DNA from: Tolypothrix tenuis PCC 7101
GTDB taxonomy: Bacteria > Cyanobacteriota > Cyanobacteriia > Cyanobacteriales > Nostocaceae
Length of the DNA: 64,000 bases
Direction of reading: 5' to 3'
Assembly (NCBI RefSeq): GCF_002368295.1
Contig: NZ_AP018248.1
Coordinates: forward strand, 7,961,326-8,025,325
The notes beneath the pieces were generated by a model, which made no database searches, was not told the origin of the DNA, and saw only the letters and a program-made list of their open reading frames with translations. How positions within the stretch are numbered: position 1 is the stretch's first letter; every line of letters begins with the position of its first letter. The position numbers and the translations under genes were made by a program. Below, piece by piece: positions 52,541 to 60,345 of this stretch.

Positions 52541-53092
52541 ATGGAAATCTCTCCGTTAGATTTACTGGGCAGAAGAGTCGGTGTGATAGCAATTACTGGA
52601 TATCAAAAGCACATTTCTCCCCGGAAAGGCTTTGTTTGCGCTCATCGAGTATTATATGGCGGTGAATCTTGCTCGCAATACATTAAGCGGGTAATTGCCG
52701 AAGATGGATTTGCAGCATTACCTGCCAAGTCACGTCAGCGATTTCAAGCTTGTAAGGAAGCCAACCGCATTTTAAGGTCACAAGCTGAAGAATCAGAACC
52801 AATCGCCCAAGAGGAAGAGCAAGAGGAGAAATCACCAAAAGCATTACCAGGTAGAAAAGCTCAACAATCATCATCAAGTAACAATACCTGTGGAGATACT
52901 AGTGATTGTGCTAACATCGCCGATGCTAGTTGCGACTGTGCTGAACTGCTGAATATGACTCCAGATTGTAGTCCTCCAGATTGCAGCACCCCAGATTGCA
53001 GCGCTGCTGATTGTAATTCCTTAGATTGTGGTTCCCTAGATTGCAGCGCGGCTGATTGCAGTGTCTTAGATTGCGGTAGCTGCGGTAGTTAA
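52541..53092 (+). CDS. YidD-like protein with Cys/Asp pentad-repeat tail
   Basis: A 183-aa protein. Residues 15-72 match the YidD (membrane protein insertion efficiency factor) pattern: ITGYQKHISPRKGFVCAHRV, GGESCSQYIKRVIAEDG with the conserved CS.Y, and FQACKEA. YidD helps YidC-mediated membrane insertion. An acidic Glu-rich linker (~80-100) and a low-complexity stretch follow. The last ~42 residues (142-183) are eight DCxxx pentads (DCSPP, DCSTP, DCSAA, DCNSL, DCGSL, DCSAA, DCSVL, DCGSC). The tail could bind metal or form a Cys ladder similar to pentapeptide repeats. The YidD assignment is by motif and not certain. Confidence 0.7.
   Translation: MEISPLDLLGRRVGVIAITGYQKHISPRKGFVCAHRVLYGGESCSQYIKRVIAEDGFAALPAKSRQRFQACKEANRILRSQAEESEPIAQEEEQEEKSPKALPGRKAQQSSSSNNTCGDTSDCANIADASCDCAELLNMTPDCSPPDCSTPDCSAADCNSLDCGSLDCSAADCSVLDCGSCGS
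52964..53089 (+). repeat. 15-bp coding tandem repeat (GATTGCAGC-type)
   Basis: Eight degenerate 15-bp units starting GATTG(C/T)AG encode the DCxxx pentads at the end of the YidD-like protein. Confidence 0.9.
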
Positions 53093-53196
53093 AATCTTTG
53101 CCATGCAATCTAGCCCACAACCCATGCTCTATGGTATATATAAAACACGGTAAACCTAGCAATTAGCCGTAGATCAGATGCAAAGGGAAGGGAGCA

Positions 53197-54213
53197 GTGG
53201 GCATATTAGTTGAGAATGTATCCAAAAACTTTGGAAGTTTCAAAGCTATCGAGCAGGTAAATTTAGAGGTAAAGACTGGTTCTCTGGTTGCCTTGCTTGG
53301 GCCATCGGGATCTGGTAAATCTACGCTGCTCAGGCTAATTGCCGGGTTAGAATTACCAGATACAGGTAAAATCTACCTCACTGGTAAAGATGCGACTTAC
53401 CAAAGCGTGCAAGACCGGAACATTGGCTTTGTGTTTCAGCACTATGCCTTATTTAAGCATAGGACTGTCCGGGAAAATATTTCTTTTGGCTTAGAAATTC
53501 GCAAAGTCCCAGCCAAGAAAATTCAAGGGCGAGTCGAACAATTATTAGAACTCGTGCAATTAACTGGGCTAGGCGATCGCTATCCATCGCAACTTTCTGG
53601 TGGTCAAAGACAACGGGTAGCATTAGCGAGAGCCTTAGCCGTAGAACCAGAGGTATTGCTACTTGATGAACCCTTTGGGGCGCTGGATGCGAAAGTTCGC
53701 AAAGATTTACGCGCATGGTTACGCCGCCTCCATGATGAAGTTCATGTTACCACTGTTTTTGTTACCCATGACCAAGAAGAGGCTATGGAAGTCTCAGACG
53801 AAATCGTAGTGATGAATAAAGGACGCGTCGAACAAGTAGGCACCCCCGCAGAAATTTACGACCATCCTGCTAGTGCCTTTGTCATGAGTTTTATCGGGCC
53901 AGTTAACGTTTTGCCTAGCTCTTCCAGTATTTTTCAAGAACAAAGGTTTGAAGCACCAAACCCTGAAGTCTTTTTGCGCCCGCAAGATGTCGTTGTCGAA
54001 AGAGTAGCTAACGGCACGACTACACCTGCCACAGTCAGCCGAGTCATCCATTTGGGTTGGGAAATTCAAGTGGAATTGAATTTAGACGAAGGGCAAGTAG
54101 TGATGGCCCATTTAACACGCGATCGCTTTAAGGAATTAGAGTTAGAACCAGAACAACGGGTGTATGTGAAGCCGAAAGATGCGAAATCATTCCCCTTGTA
54201 TTATTCAATTTGA
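53197..54213 (+). CDS. cysA: Sulfate/thiosulfate ABC transporter ATP-binding protein
   Basis: A 338-aa ABC ATPase. Walker A GPSGSGKST (~35-43), Q-loop VFQHYALF, signature LSGGQRQRVALARAL, Walker B LLLDEP and H-loop VTHDQEEA are complete. The FVFQHYALFKHRTVRENI form and a C-terminal TOBE-like domain (~240-335, VFLRPQDVVVER) are typical of CysA, which powers sulfate uptake with CysT, CysW and a binding protein. No permease genes are nearby, so it either serves a remote transporter or a related anion. Start GTG 53197 with AAGGGAG upstream. Confidence 0.85.
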   Translation: MGILVENVSKNFGSFKAIEQVNLEVKTGSLVALLGPSGSGKSTLLRLIAGLELPDTGKIYLTGKDATYQSVQDRNIGFVFQHYALFKHRTVRENISFGLEIRKVPAKKIQGRVEQLLELVQLTGLGDRYPSQLSGGQRQRVALARALAVEPEVLLLDEPFGALDAKVRKDLRAWLRRLHDEVHVTTVFVTHDQEEAMEVSDEIVVMNKGRVEQVGTPAEIYDHPASAFVMSFIGPVNVLPSSSSIFQEQRFEAPNPEVFLRPQDVVVERVANGTTTPATVSRVIHLGWEIQVELNLDEGQVVMAHLTRDRFKELELEPEQRVYVKPKDAKSFPLYYSI

Positions 54214-54843
54214 AGCAACTCACTCAATCTAGTAGTCTGCCAACCCAAAAATGTTAGGTGGAGGTTGGGTAAAGGTTAAAGGGAAAAGGGTAAGGGACAA
54301 AAACCTTTCCCCTTTACCCCACTTGCGTTGCCTTGGCATACTAGTTCGTTGGGGAAAGAGAAAGGGGGAAAGTTGAAATTAACCCCTTATCCCTTTCCCC
54401 ACAATCTTTTGGGGGCATAGTCAGGGTAAGATTTGCAACTGAAATTTGATTTGGTTAAGCGTTTTGAAATCAAAATTGGTTTTGGGGAAAAGGTTAATGG
54501 TTAAGGGTTAAAGGTTTTTCTTGCCCTTTTCCCATTCCCTTTTTCCCCTTAACCGACAAGTATTGCTCTAGGTTGTTGCTTGTGCTTTTTTGCCATAGCA
54601 TCCCTTCCCCCTTTCCCCGTTCCCCCTTCCCCCGTATTTCTTATTGCCTTTCAAACATTGTGGATATTAATACGCTGTATATTAGTTTTTGATGACTGCT
54701 GTGTGTTGATGGGAGCAAACAGCTATCAGCTGCCAGTTAATGGTTAATAGTTCCAACTATTAGCTGTTGAGTATGGACTGTTGGGCGCTGAATGCTCTTG
54801 GCTTAAATTTTTATTTCAATTTGATGGAAAGAGGTAGAAAATC
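54214..54843. other. Repeat-filled intergenic region before psbU
   Basis: It is made of polypurine/polypyrimidine segments (AAAGGTTAAAGGGAAAAGGG, ACCTTTCCCCTTTACCCC) and the repeat copy at 54481-54566. Only the last ~200 nt look like unique sequence and are likely to hold the psbU promoter. Confidence 0.6.
54481..54566 (-). repeat. AATACTTGTCGGTTAAGG dispersed repeat, copy 2 (inverted)
   Basis: Read on the minus strand it follows 33508-33593 closely over ~85 nt: GCAATACTTGTCGGTTAAGG, an AAAAGGGAATGGGAAAAGG stretch, CAAGAAAAACCTTTAACCC, CCTTTTCCCCAAA. Confidence 0.75.
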
Positions 54844-55269
54844 GTGAAAGGATTGGTGCGTTTATTAACAGTGTTTAGTTTGTTGCTTGGTTGCTGGGGA
54901 TGGCTGGGAACAACTCAAGTTGCCCAAGCTGCCACTTTTAACAGTTTTGCTTTACCCCAAGTGCCAGTTCTAGCAGTTGGGCAGAATAAGGCAGACGCTA
55001 AGTTAGGAACGGAATTTGGTAAAAAAATTGATTTGAACAATACCAACGTCCGCGCTTTTCAACAATATCCAGGGTTGTATCCTACTCTAGCTAAGAAAAT
55101 TATCAAAAACGCACCTTACCAAAAGGTAGAGGATGTGTTGGAACTAGAAGGATTGAGCGATCGCCAAAAACAAACTTTGCAAGCCAATTTAGATAAATTT
55201 ACAGTTACAGAACTAGAACCTGCATTCAACGAAGGCGACGATCGCTTTAACAACGGCATCTATAGATAA
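54844..55269 (+). CDS. psbU: Photosystem II 12 kDa extrinsic protein PsbU
   Basis: A 141-aa precursor with a signal peptide for the thylakoid lumen (MKGLVRLLTVFSLLLGCWGW, cleavage after VAQA). The mature protein has the helix-hairpin-helix-like fold: DLNNTNVRAFQQYPGLYPTLAKKI and APYQKVEDVLELEGLSDRQKQ. PsbU caps the oxygen-evolving complex of photosystem II and raises its stability with PsbV and PsbO. Start GTG 54844, preceded by AGAGGTAG as possible ribosome-binding site. Monocistronic. Confidence 0.97.
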   Translation: MKGLVRLLTVFSLLLGCWGWLGTTQVAQAATFNSFALPQVPVLAVGQNKADAKLGTEFGKKIDLNNTNVRAFQQYPGLYPTLAKKIIKNAPYQKVEDVLELEGLSDRQKQTLQANLDKFTVTELEPAFNEGDDRFNNGIYR

Positions 55270-55486
55270 CTGTCTTTGCAGTTAACTTGAGAAAATCACA
55301 GCCTATCTCTGCTATCAGGGTATGGCATTTAAACGGGGAGATGTACAGAGACAGGAGATTAATTTCTCCTAACTCTTACCTCTCCTGTTCTCATATAAAA
55401 TCTTGAGCGCAAAAAAATTAGGATACTAGCCCCTGGATGTCTGGGGTTATTTATTTTGAATTTTGAATTCCCCAAAGGGGTTAACC

Positions 55487-57187
55487 TTGCCTGCAACAAA
55501 TATTCCTAGCCAGTTTGATGTTTTAGTAGTTGGTGCAGGTGCCGCAGGGCTGTATACGGCACTTTGTCTCCCACAATCTTTGCGAGTGGGATTAATTACT
55601 AAAGAAACAGTTTCCCTATCAGCCAGTGATTGGGCTCAAGGTGGCATTGCCGCTGCGATCGCCCCAGAAGATTCCCCGACTCTACATATTGAAGATACAA
55701 TCCGGGCTGGGGCGGGCTTGTGTGATAAAGCTGCTGTAGAATTTCTCGCCGAACACGCCCCTAGCTGTATTCAATCTCTCGTCGATTTGGGCGTGGCTTT
55801 TGACCGTCATGGTAATGCTTTAGCCTTAACTTTAGAAGCTGCCCATTCCCGTAACCGCGTACTTCATGCAGCTGACACCACAGGTAGGGAAGTTACCACC
55901 ACCCTCACAGCCCAAGTACTGCGACGGCCTAATATTTCAGTTATCCAGCAAGCTTTGGCTTTGAGTTTATGGATGACACCGCAAGGCGATGTCTCCGACG
56001 GGCTACGCCAACGCATTCAAGGCATTAGCTTATTTTATCAAGGCGAAATTCGATGGATTCAAGCACGTGCGGTGGTACTGGCAACAGGTGGTGGTGGGCA
56101 GGTATTTGCCCAAACTACTAACCCAGCTGTAAGTACAGGTGATGGCGTAGCGATCGCCTACCGTGCTGGGGCAATTCTCCGCGACTTGGAATTTATCCAA
56201 TTTCACCCCACAGCCTTAACCAAACCAGGTGCAGATCGTTTCCTCATTAGTGAAGCTGTACGCGGTGAAGGGGCACACCTCGTCGATGATCAAGGGCGAC
56301 GTTTTGCTTTTGATTATCACCCGGCTGGCGAACTTGCACCACGAGATGTCGTTAGTAGAGCCATTTTTAGCCATTTGCAACGGACAGCAGCCGATCCCGC
56401 CACTGCCCATGTCTGGTTAGATATGCGCCCCATCCCCCCAGATAAAATTCGGCATCGCTTCCCCAACATCATCAAAGTTTGTCAACATTGGGGTATAGAT
56501 GTCTTTACAGAACCCATACCTGTAGCCCCAGCTGCCCATTATTGGATGGGTGGAATTGTCACAGATGTGATGAATCGCACCAATATTTCTGGTTTATATG
56601 CCGTAGGCGAAACCGCCAGTACTGGAGTACATGGGGCAAATCGCTTGGCAAGTAACTCGCTGCTTGAATGCATAGTTTTTGGCGCACAGATGGCTAATCT
56701 TGATTTGGCAGATGTAGAGTTGCAATCAGAGATACCCATGCTGCCATTGCGAGAATTTCAGACTAATGAAAGCGAATGGCACAGACAGCAAGCAAGTATA
56801 GCAGCACTGCGGCAGAAGTTACCCCGTCTAGTTTGGCAAAGCGCTGGTATTTGTCGTTCCCAATCAGCATTAGAAGCCGCAATCACCACCATAGAATCTT
56901 GGCAACAAGATTTTGCTAATTTGCCTGTGAGTCAATTTCTACTATCTTTAAAAGCCACAGAACCAGCCCATTTGCAACTACCAGATATAGAAAGGCAACT
57001 GCGGCTGTGGGCAGAGACTCGTAATTTATTAGATGTAGCTGATTTAATTCTGAAAAGTGCAGTGTTTAGAACCGAAAGCCGGGGTGGACACTACCGATTA
57101 GATTATCCAGAACCAGAATTTGATTGGCAAGCTCACACGCTTGTCCAACAAAACCACTGGTGGAAATCTCCGGTTTTGAACTCTTAG
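55487..57187 (+). CDS. nadB: L-aspartate oxidase
   Basis: A ~566-aa FAD enzyme that oxidises L-aspartate to iminoaspartate for NAD synthesis. FAD motif DVLVVGAGAAGLYTAL near the start, SASDWAQGGIAAAI, RVLHAADTTGRE, the HPT motif in IQFHPTALTKP, RGEGAHLVD and GETASTGVHGANRLASNSLLE define NadB rather than succinate dehydrogenase. TTG 55487 is favoured because AAAGGGG lies ~7 nt upstream; an in-frame TTG at 55463 has none. Oddity: residues QGDVSDGLRQRIQG after LSLWMTP come from a short dispersed repeat inserted in frame (GGCGATGTCTCCGACGGGCT...). Downstream genes are convergent. Confidence 0.94.
   Translation: MPATNIPSQFDVLVVGAGAAGLYTALCLPQSLRVGLITKETVSLSASDWAQGGIAAAIAPEDSPTLHIEDTIRAGAGLCDKAAVEFLAEHAPSCIQSLVDLGVAFDRHGNALALTLEAAHSRNRVLHAADTTGREVTTTLTAQVLRRPNISVIQQALALSLWMTPQGDVSDGLRQRIQGISLFYQGEIRWIQARAVVLATGGGGQVFAQTTNPAVSTGDGVAIAYRAGAILRDLEFIQFHPTALTKPGADRFLISEAVRGEGAHLVDDQGRRFAFDYHPAGELAPRDVVSRAIFSHLQRTAADPATAHVWLDMRPIPPDKIRHRFPNIIKVCQHWGIDVFTEPIPVAPAAHYWMGGIVTDVMNRTNISGLYAVGETASTGVHGANRLASNSLLECIVFGAQMANLDLADVELQSEIPMLPLREFQTNESEWHRQQASIAALRQKLPRLVWQSAGICRSQSALEAAITTIESWQQDFANLPVSQFLLSLKATEPAHLQLPDIERQLRLWAETRNLLDVADLILKSAVFRTESRGGHYRLDYPEPEFDWQAHTLVQQNHWWKSPVLNS
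55984..56014 (+). repeat. Short dispersed repeat inside nadB
   Basis: The string GGCGATGTCTCCGACGGG followed by CTACGCCAACGCA matches the intergenic short dispersed repeat seen at 23806-23832, here translated in frame. Confidence 0.75.
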
Positions 57188-57229
57188 CGAAATACTTGCT
57201 CAATCTCATAAGAAATCATTTTGACTTTT

Positions 57230-57499
57230 TTAGCGAGTACCGCTACCATGCTCACTGTCAGGGCCACCATAGTTAGGAGGAATATAAATATCTTTCTTTT
57301 CCGAGGAATTAGCCTTAGTGCTAGTTAAGCTTTCAGTACTATTCGTACTGAAGTGATTGGCATTCAAACTATTTAAGGCTGTAGTCGTATCAATATTCTT
57401 GAAAATTACCAAGTAACCACTGATTAACAAGATAGCAATACTTGTAACTCTTAGATGAAGACTAATAACTCTCGGTAAACTTTCGGTGTAGGATTTCAT
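57230..57499 (-). CDS. Small membrane-anchored protein ending GSGTR
   Basis: An 89-aa peptide with one hydrophobic segment (~17-34, VTSIAILLISGYLVIF) that acts as anchor or uncleaved signal. A Ser/Asn/Thr-rich stretch follows, then the C-terminal motif IYIPPNYGGPDSEHGSGTR. The PPNxGGPxxxxGSGTR pattern recurs in exported proteins of cyanobacteria, in DUF928-type proteins near the N-terminus and in stand-alone peptides such as this. No function is known. It is convergent with nadB with only a 42-nt gap. Confidence 0.7.
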   Translation of the reverse strand: MKSYTESLPRVISLHLRVTSIAILLISGYLVIFKNIDTTTALNSLNANHFSTNSTESLTSTKANSSEKKDIYIPPNYGGPDSEHGSGTR

Positions 57500-58307
57500 A
57501 GAATTTATTAATGTTATTTTCAGTAGATATACGCATTTGGCTAGAAAATATTAAATTTTGATTAAACGTTTTTTAAATGCAAATAAATGAATTTTAAGCA
57601 GGAACTGATAGTACAAACGTGCAGTGCTTAGGAAGAAGAAGATAAAAGAGCATAAAGCTTGTAAATGCTAAATTTTAGACTTTTTCAACTGAATCTTAAT
57701 TTGGGATTTGCTGTACTACTAGCTAGCAGACTGTGAGCGGAGTTGTGCATGAAATAACCTTGACATTTAATAAATACTAATTAGTTGTGTTTATAACATC
57801 GGTCAAAAGTAAGAGATTATTAGGTGCCAAGAAGCACGTGCTTTTACTAAATCTAAAATACTTAATACAATCTTAATATTGATGTATGTAATTTCTATGT
57901 TAACTGGAACACAAATCAAAAAATAATGTGAATAATCTCCTAATTCACTAATGTTAAGAAATATATACATCAGTACAATCCCTCAACTCCAGGCCCAAAA
58001 TACCTATGTTCTACTCTTGGCTACAATAGGCAAGCCATAATTACAGTTAAAATACTGATAAGTATAAATACTGCCTAAGTATAAATGCTGAAAAATCTCG
58101 GAAGATGAGCGAACAGGTGGGAAAAGACGACAAGGGAAGTATTATTCCCCATTACCCATTACCTATTACCCAATCCCCAATCCCTATTTGTATTAAGTAT
58201 TTAGAATAACTGTAAAAAATTGCTGCAAATTCAGCTTGGTTCTTGAATTTTGTTGGCAAATATTCAGATCATAATTTAATAATCAACAAGTTTTAGGAGC
58301 GAATCAG
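57500..58307. other. AT-rich intergenic region upstream of psaK
   Basis: About 800 nt. AAGCACGTGCTT at 57832-57843 is a perfect palindrome; heptamers CCCATTA/CCCAATC occupy 58145-58186. The psaK promoter is expected in the last 120 nt. No gene was seen. Confidence 0.45.
58145..58186 (+). repeat. CCCATTA/CCCAATC heptamers
   Basis: About six 7-nt units (CCCCATT, ACCCATT, ACCTATT, ACCCAAT, CCCCAAT), the same class as at 7495. Confidence 0.85.
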
Positions 58308-58574
58308 TTGCTTACTTCGACCTTACTTGCCGCTACCACTGTGCCCACCACTCTACAATGGAGTCCCTCCATTGGGATCATCATGATTCTGGCGAATATT
58401 GCTGCCATTGCCTTTGGTAAGTCAAGCATCAAATATCCTAATGTAGGGCCAGCTCTACCTTCACCCAATTTCTTTGGTGGTTTTGGTTTACCTGCACTAT
58501 TAGCAACTACCGCCTTTGGTCATATCTTAGGAACAGGTATTATTTTAGGCCTGCATAATCTGGGAAGATTTTAG
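58308..58574 (+). CDS. psaK: Photosystem I reaction center subunit PsaK
   Basis: An 88-aa small photosystem I subunit with two membrane helices (~22-40 and ~62-82). Characteristic parts are LQWSPSIGIIMILANIAAIAFGK, the KYPNVGPALP loop and GHILGTGIILGL. PsaK sits at the edge of PSI and helps bind antenna. The start is the unusual TTG at 58308, supported by TAGGAG 8 nt upstream; no ATG is available in the right place. Followed by a strong terminator, so it is transcribed alone. Confidence 0.96.
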   Translation: MLTSTLLAATTVPTTLQWSPSIGIIMILANIAAIAFGKSSIKYPNVGPALPSPNFFGGFGLPALLATTAFGHILGTGIILGLHNLGRF

Positions 58575-58613
58575 GCTGGGATATATTTGATAACTCTTTT
58601 GTCTCCAATCATT

Positions 58614-58645
58614 AAGCCAGAGATTCAAGTCTCTGGCTTTTCTTT
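58614..58645 (+). terminator. Rho-independent terminator of psaK
   Basis: AAGCCAGAGA and TCTCTGGCTT form a perfect 10-bp stem with a TTCAAG loop, followed by TTCTTT. Confidence 0.92.
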
Positions 58646-58747
58646 GTTCATTACCAAGTTGCATATAATTGTCACAACTACCTTGTTTTCAGTAGTTTTT
58701 TAGTATTAATAAATACTCAATTTTTTGGATTTTAACTTATTAAGTTG

Positions 58748-59113
58748 CTAGACAGGCATAGGAGCCAAACCATGCAACTGACGTACAGCATTAATACAGA
58801 TTGGACAATCACAGCCAAACAATTTTATGGCTTCATCACTTTCTGCATCCGTAAATTCCAATTCCGCAGGCTGATTTGCTGATTGTACTTGCGCTACTTT
58901 CACCTCTGAGTTAGCAGGAGTCCCAGAAGCATTGCTAACCTGGATACATACCTGTTTTGCTGTGGCTGAGTGCGGGGAACGTACACAAGATAGATGAGTA
59001 CCCACTGGGGTAACTGTTTGTCCATGAGCTGGTTTAGTCATCATGACCATAGACAGCATAGACATAAACACTGCTGGGGTGGAAAGCAAGGATAGGACAA
59101 ATTTTTTGTTCAT
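58748..59113 (-). CDS. Exported protein with CxCxxC motif
   Basis: A 121-aa protein with a Sec signal peptide (MNKKFVLSLLSTPAVFMSML, cleavage likely after AHG/AHGQ near 32). Mature part: a small region with two cysteines (HLSCVRSPHSATAKQVCIQV), a flexible Ala/Gln-rich stretch, and the C-terminal motif KLFGCDCPICINAVRQL with a CxCxxC arrangement. Such clustered cysteines may bind a metal or form disulfides after export. No known family was recognised. It is convergent with psaK. Confidence 0.7.
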   Translation of the reverse strand: MNKKFVLSLLSTPAVFMSMLSMVMMTKPAHGQTVTPVGTHLSCVRSPHSATAKQVCIQVSNASGTPANSEVKVAQVQSANQPAELEFTDAESDEAIKLFGCDCPICINAVRQLHGLAPMPV

Positions 59114-59659
59114 TAGTTCTCCAACATTGGTAATGAAAGACGCATTTTATCTTTTCACACAATTGGTGAGCGATCAGTCTATCTTATACAGATTCTTCGG
59201 AAATGGCTTGAGGCTTACTGTAAAAATCGAGTCAGAAGCAAATTGGTTTTACTTGAGGATAATCTGATGCTTCCTGAGCCACTTATACCTATTGAAAATT
59301 CAAAATACCCTGCGGGTTCGCTGTTCGGTGGAGCCGTTTCTCTACTCTATGGAGAAATCATCTACACGTAGCGTCTTTGAAAGGAGAAGAGTAAGCGGTT
59401 TGTTGATTTTAAATGCTCTGTTTATTTAAGCGGTGCTGTACCATAGCACTCATATTTGATTTTTGAAGTTCACGTAGGAGAGTCAGTAACGCATCAGTAC
59501 CAAAGCTTTTCGTGCGTTACTAATTACCATCAAAGGTTTAACGAAGCTTTTATTCTGTACAAACAGATTTTTACGGCTCTCAGCAATTGAGACAGTTTCC
59601 AGTTTTTAGCTTGAAATTAGCTGTACTGCCATAAATGATTATTTTTGCACAATTTGAAA
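59114..59659. other. Intergenic region with dispersed repeats
   Basis: It holds SDR-like GC-rich strings near 59310-59395 (CCTGCGGGTTCGCTGTTCGG, GAGAAATCATCTACACGTAG) and the dispersed repeat at 59442-59520. No gene. Confidence 0.45.
59442..59520 (+). repeat. CATAGCACTCATATTTGATT dispersed repeat, copy 3
   Basis: ACTCATATTTGATTTTTGAA, TTCACGTAGG, AGTAACGCATC, CGTGCGTTAC, as in the copies at 36611 and 59990. Confidence 0.7.
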
Positions 59660-59974
59660 TTATCTATTTCTGGAAATTTCATTCATCACGATATCTTTAA
59701 CGCTGAAGTAAATAATTAATGAAGTTAATAAAAATTGGGCGAATTGTAAAATTGGATCTAATCGCCAGCCTTGAAACACAAAAATAAATCCACAAAGCAA
59801 CATAATACTAGGAATTAATAATGCTTGTATCAGGTAAATTATAAAAGCTATACTTCCTAGTCTGCTAGCACGTTTAAATAATAAAAAAACCATAAATCCC
59901 ATATAAAATATAGCAAAAATTATATAGAGAAACCCAAGTAAGCTAGCTATATTTAAACCAGAATAAATCTGCAT
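59660..59974 (-). CDS. Ycf66-family membrane protein (short, divergent)
   Basis: This 104-aa protein has three to four membrane segments. The block LLCGFIFVFQGWRLDPILQFAQFLL (residues ~58-82, written here in part: FVFQGWRLDPILQF) is diagnostic of Ycf66, a protein of cyanobacteria and some plastids with unknown function. The N-terminus GLNIASLLGFLYII also fits. Usual cyanobacterial members have a longer hydrophilic tail, which is missing here. AT-rich codon use. It is flanked on both sides by copies of the same dispersed repeat in opposite orientation. Confidence 0.8.
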   Translation of the reverse strand: MQIYSGLNIASLLGFLYIIFAIFYMGFMVFLLFKRASRLGSIAFIIYLIQALLIPSIMLLCGFIFVFQGWRLDPILQFAQFLLTSLIIYFSVKDIVMNEISRNR

Positions 59975-59989
59975 AGCAAATTCCTAAAG

Positions 59990-60080
59990 TCGTAACGCAC
60001 AAAAACCATTGTTATAAGTGCGTTACGCTATCGCTAACGCACCCTACGTAAGTTTCAAAAATCAAATATGAGTTCTATAG
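59990..60080 (-). repeat. CTATAGAACTCATATTTGAT dispersed repeat, copy 4 (inverted)
   Basis: On the minus strand: ACTCATATTTGATTTTTGAA, ACTTACGTAGGGTGCGTTAG, CGTAACGCAC, GTGCGTTACG. It faces copy 3 across the Ycf66 gene. Confidence 0.75.
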
Positions 60081-60345
60081 ATGTTTAAATCTATAATTCA
60101 TTCTTTAATCATTCTATAGCTGATTTCTCACCTTCTTTTTAAATTATGATGTCAACTTTTTTGTCAGAAACTATCTATTTTTTAATTTAGTAAGCAAATG
60201 AAATATCACAGTTTTTATCAGTCGCTACTGAGTAGAAACAATTACTGTGAATAAGCTAATGAATTTTGAATTTTGAATTTCCAATGAGCAAGTAAATTTT
60301 TTATGTTTTCTCATCATTTTAAATGTGTAAAATACCTCAGCAAGC

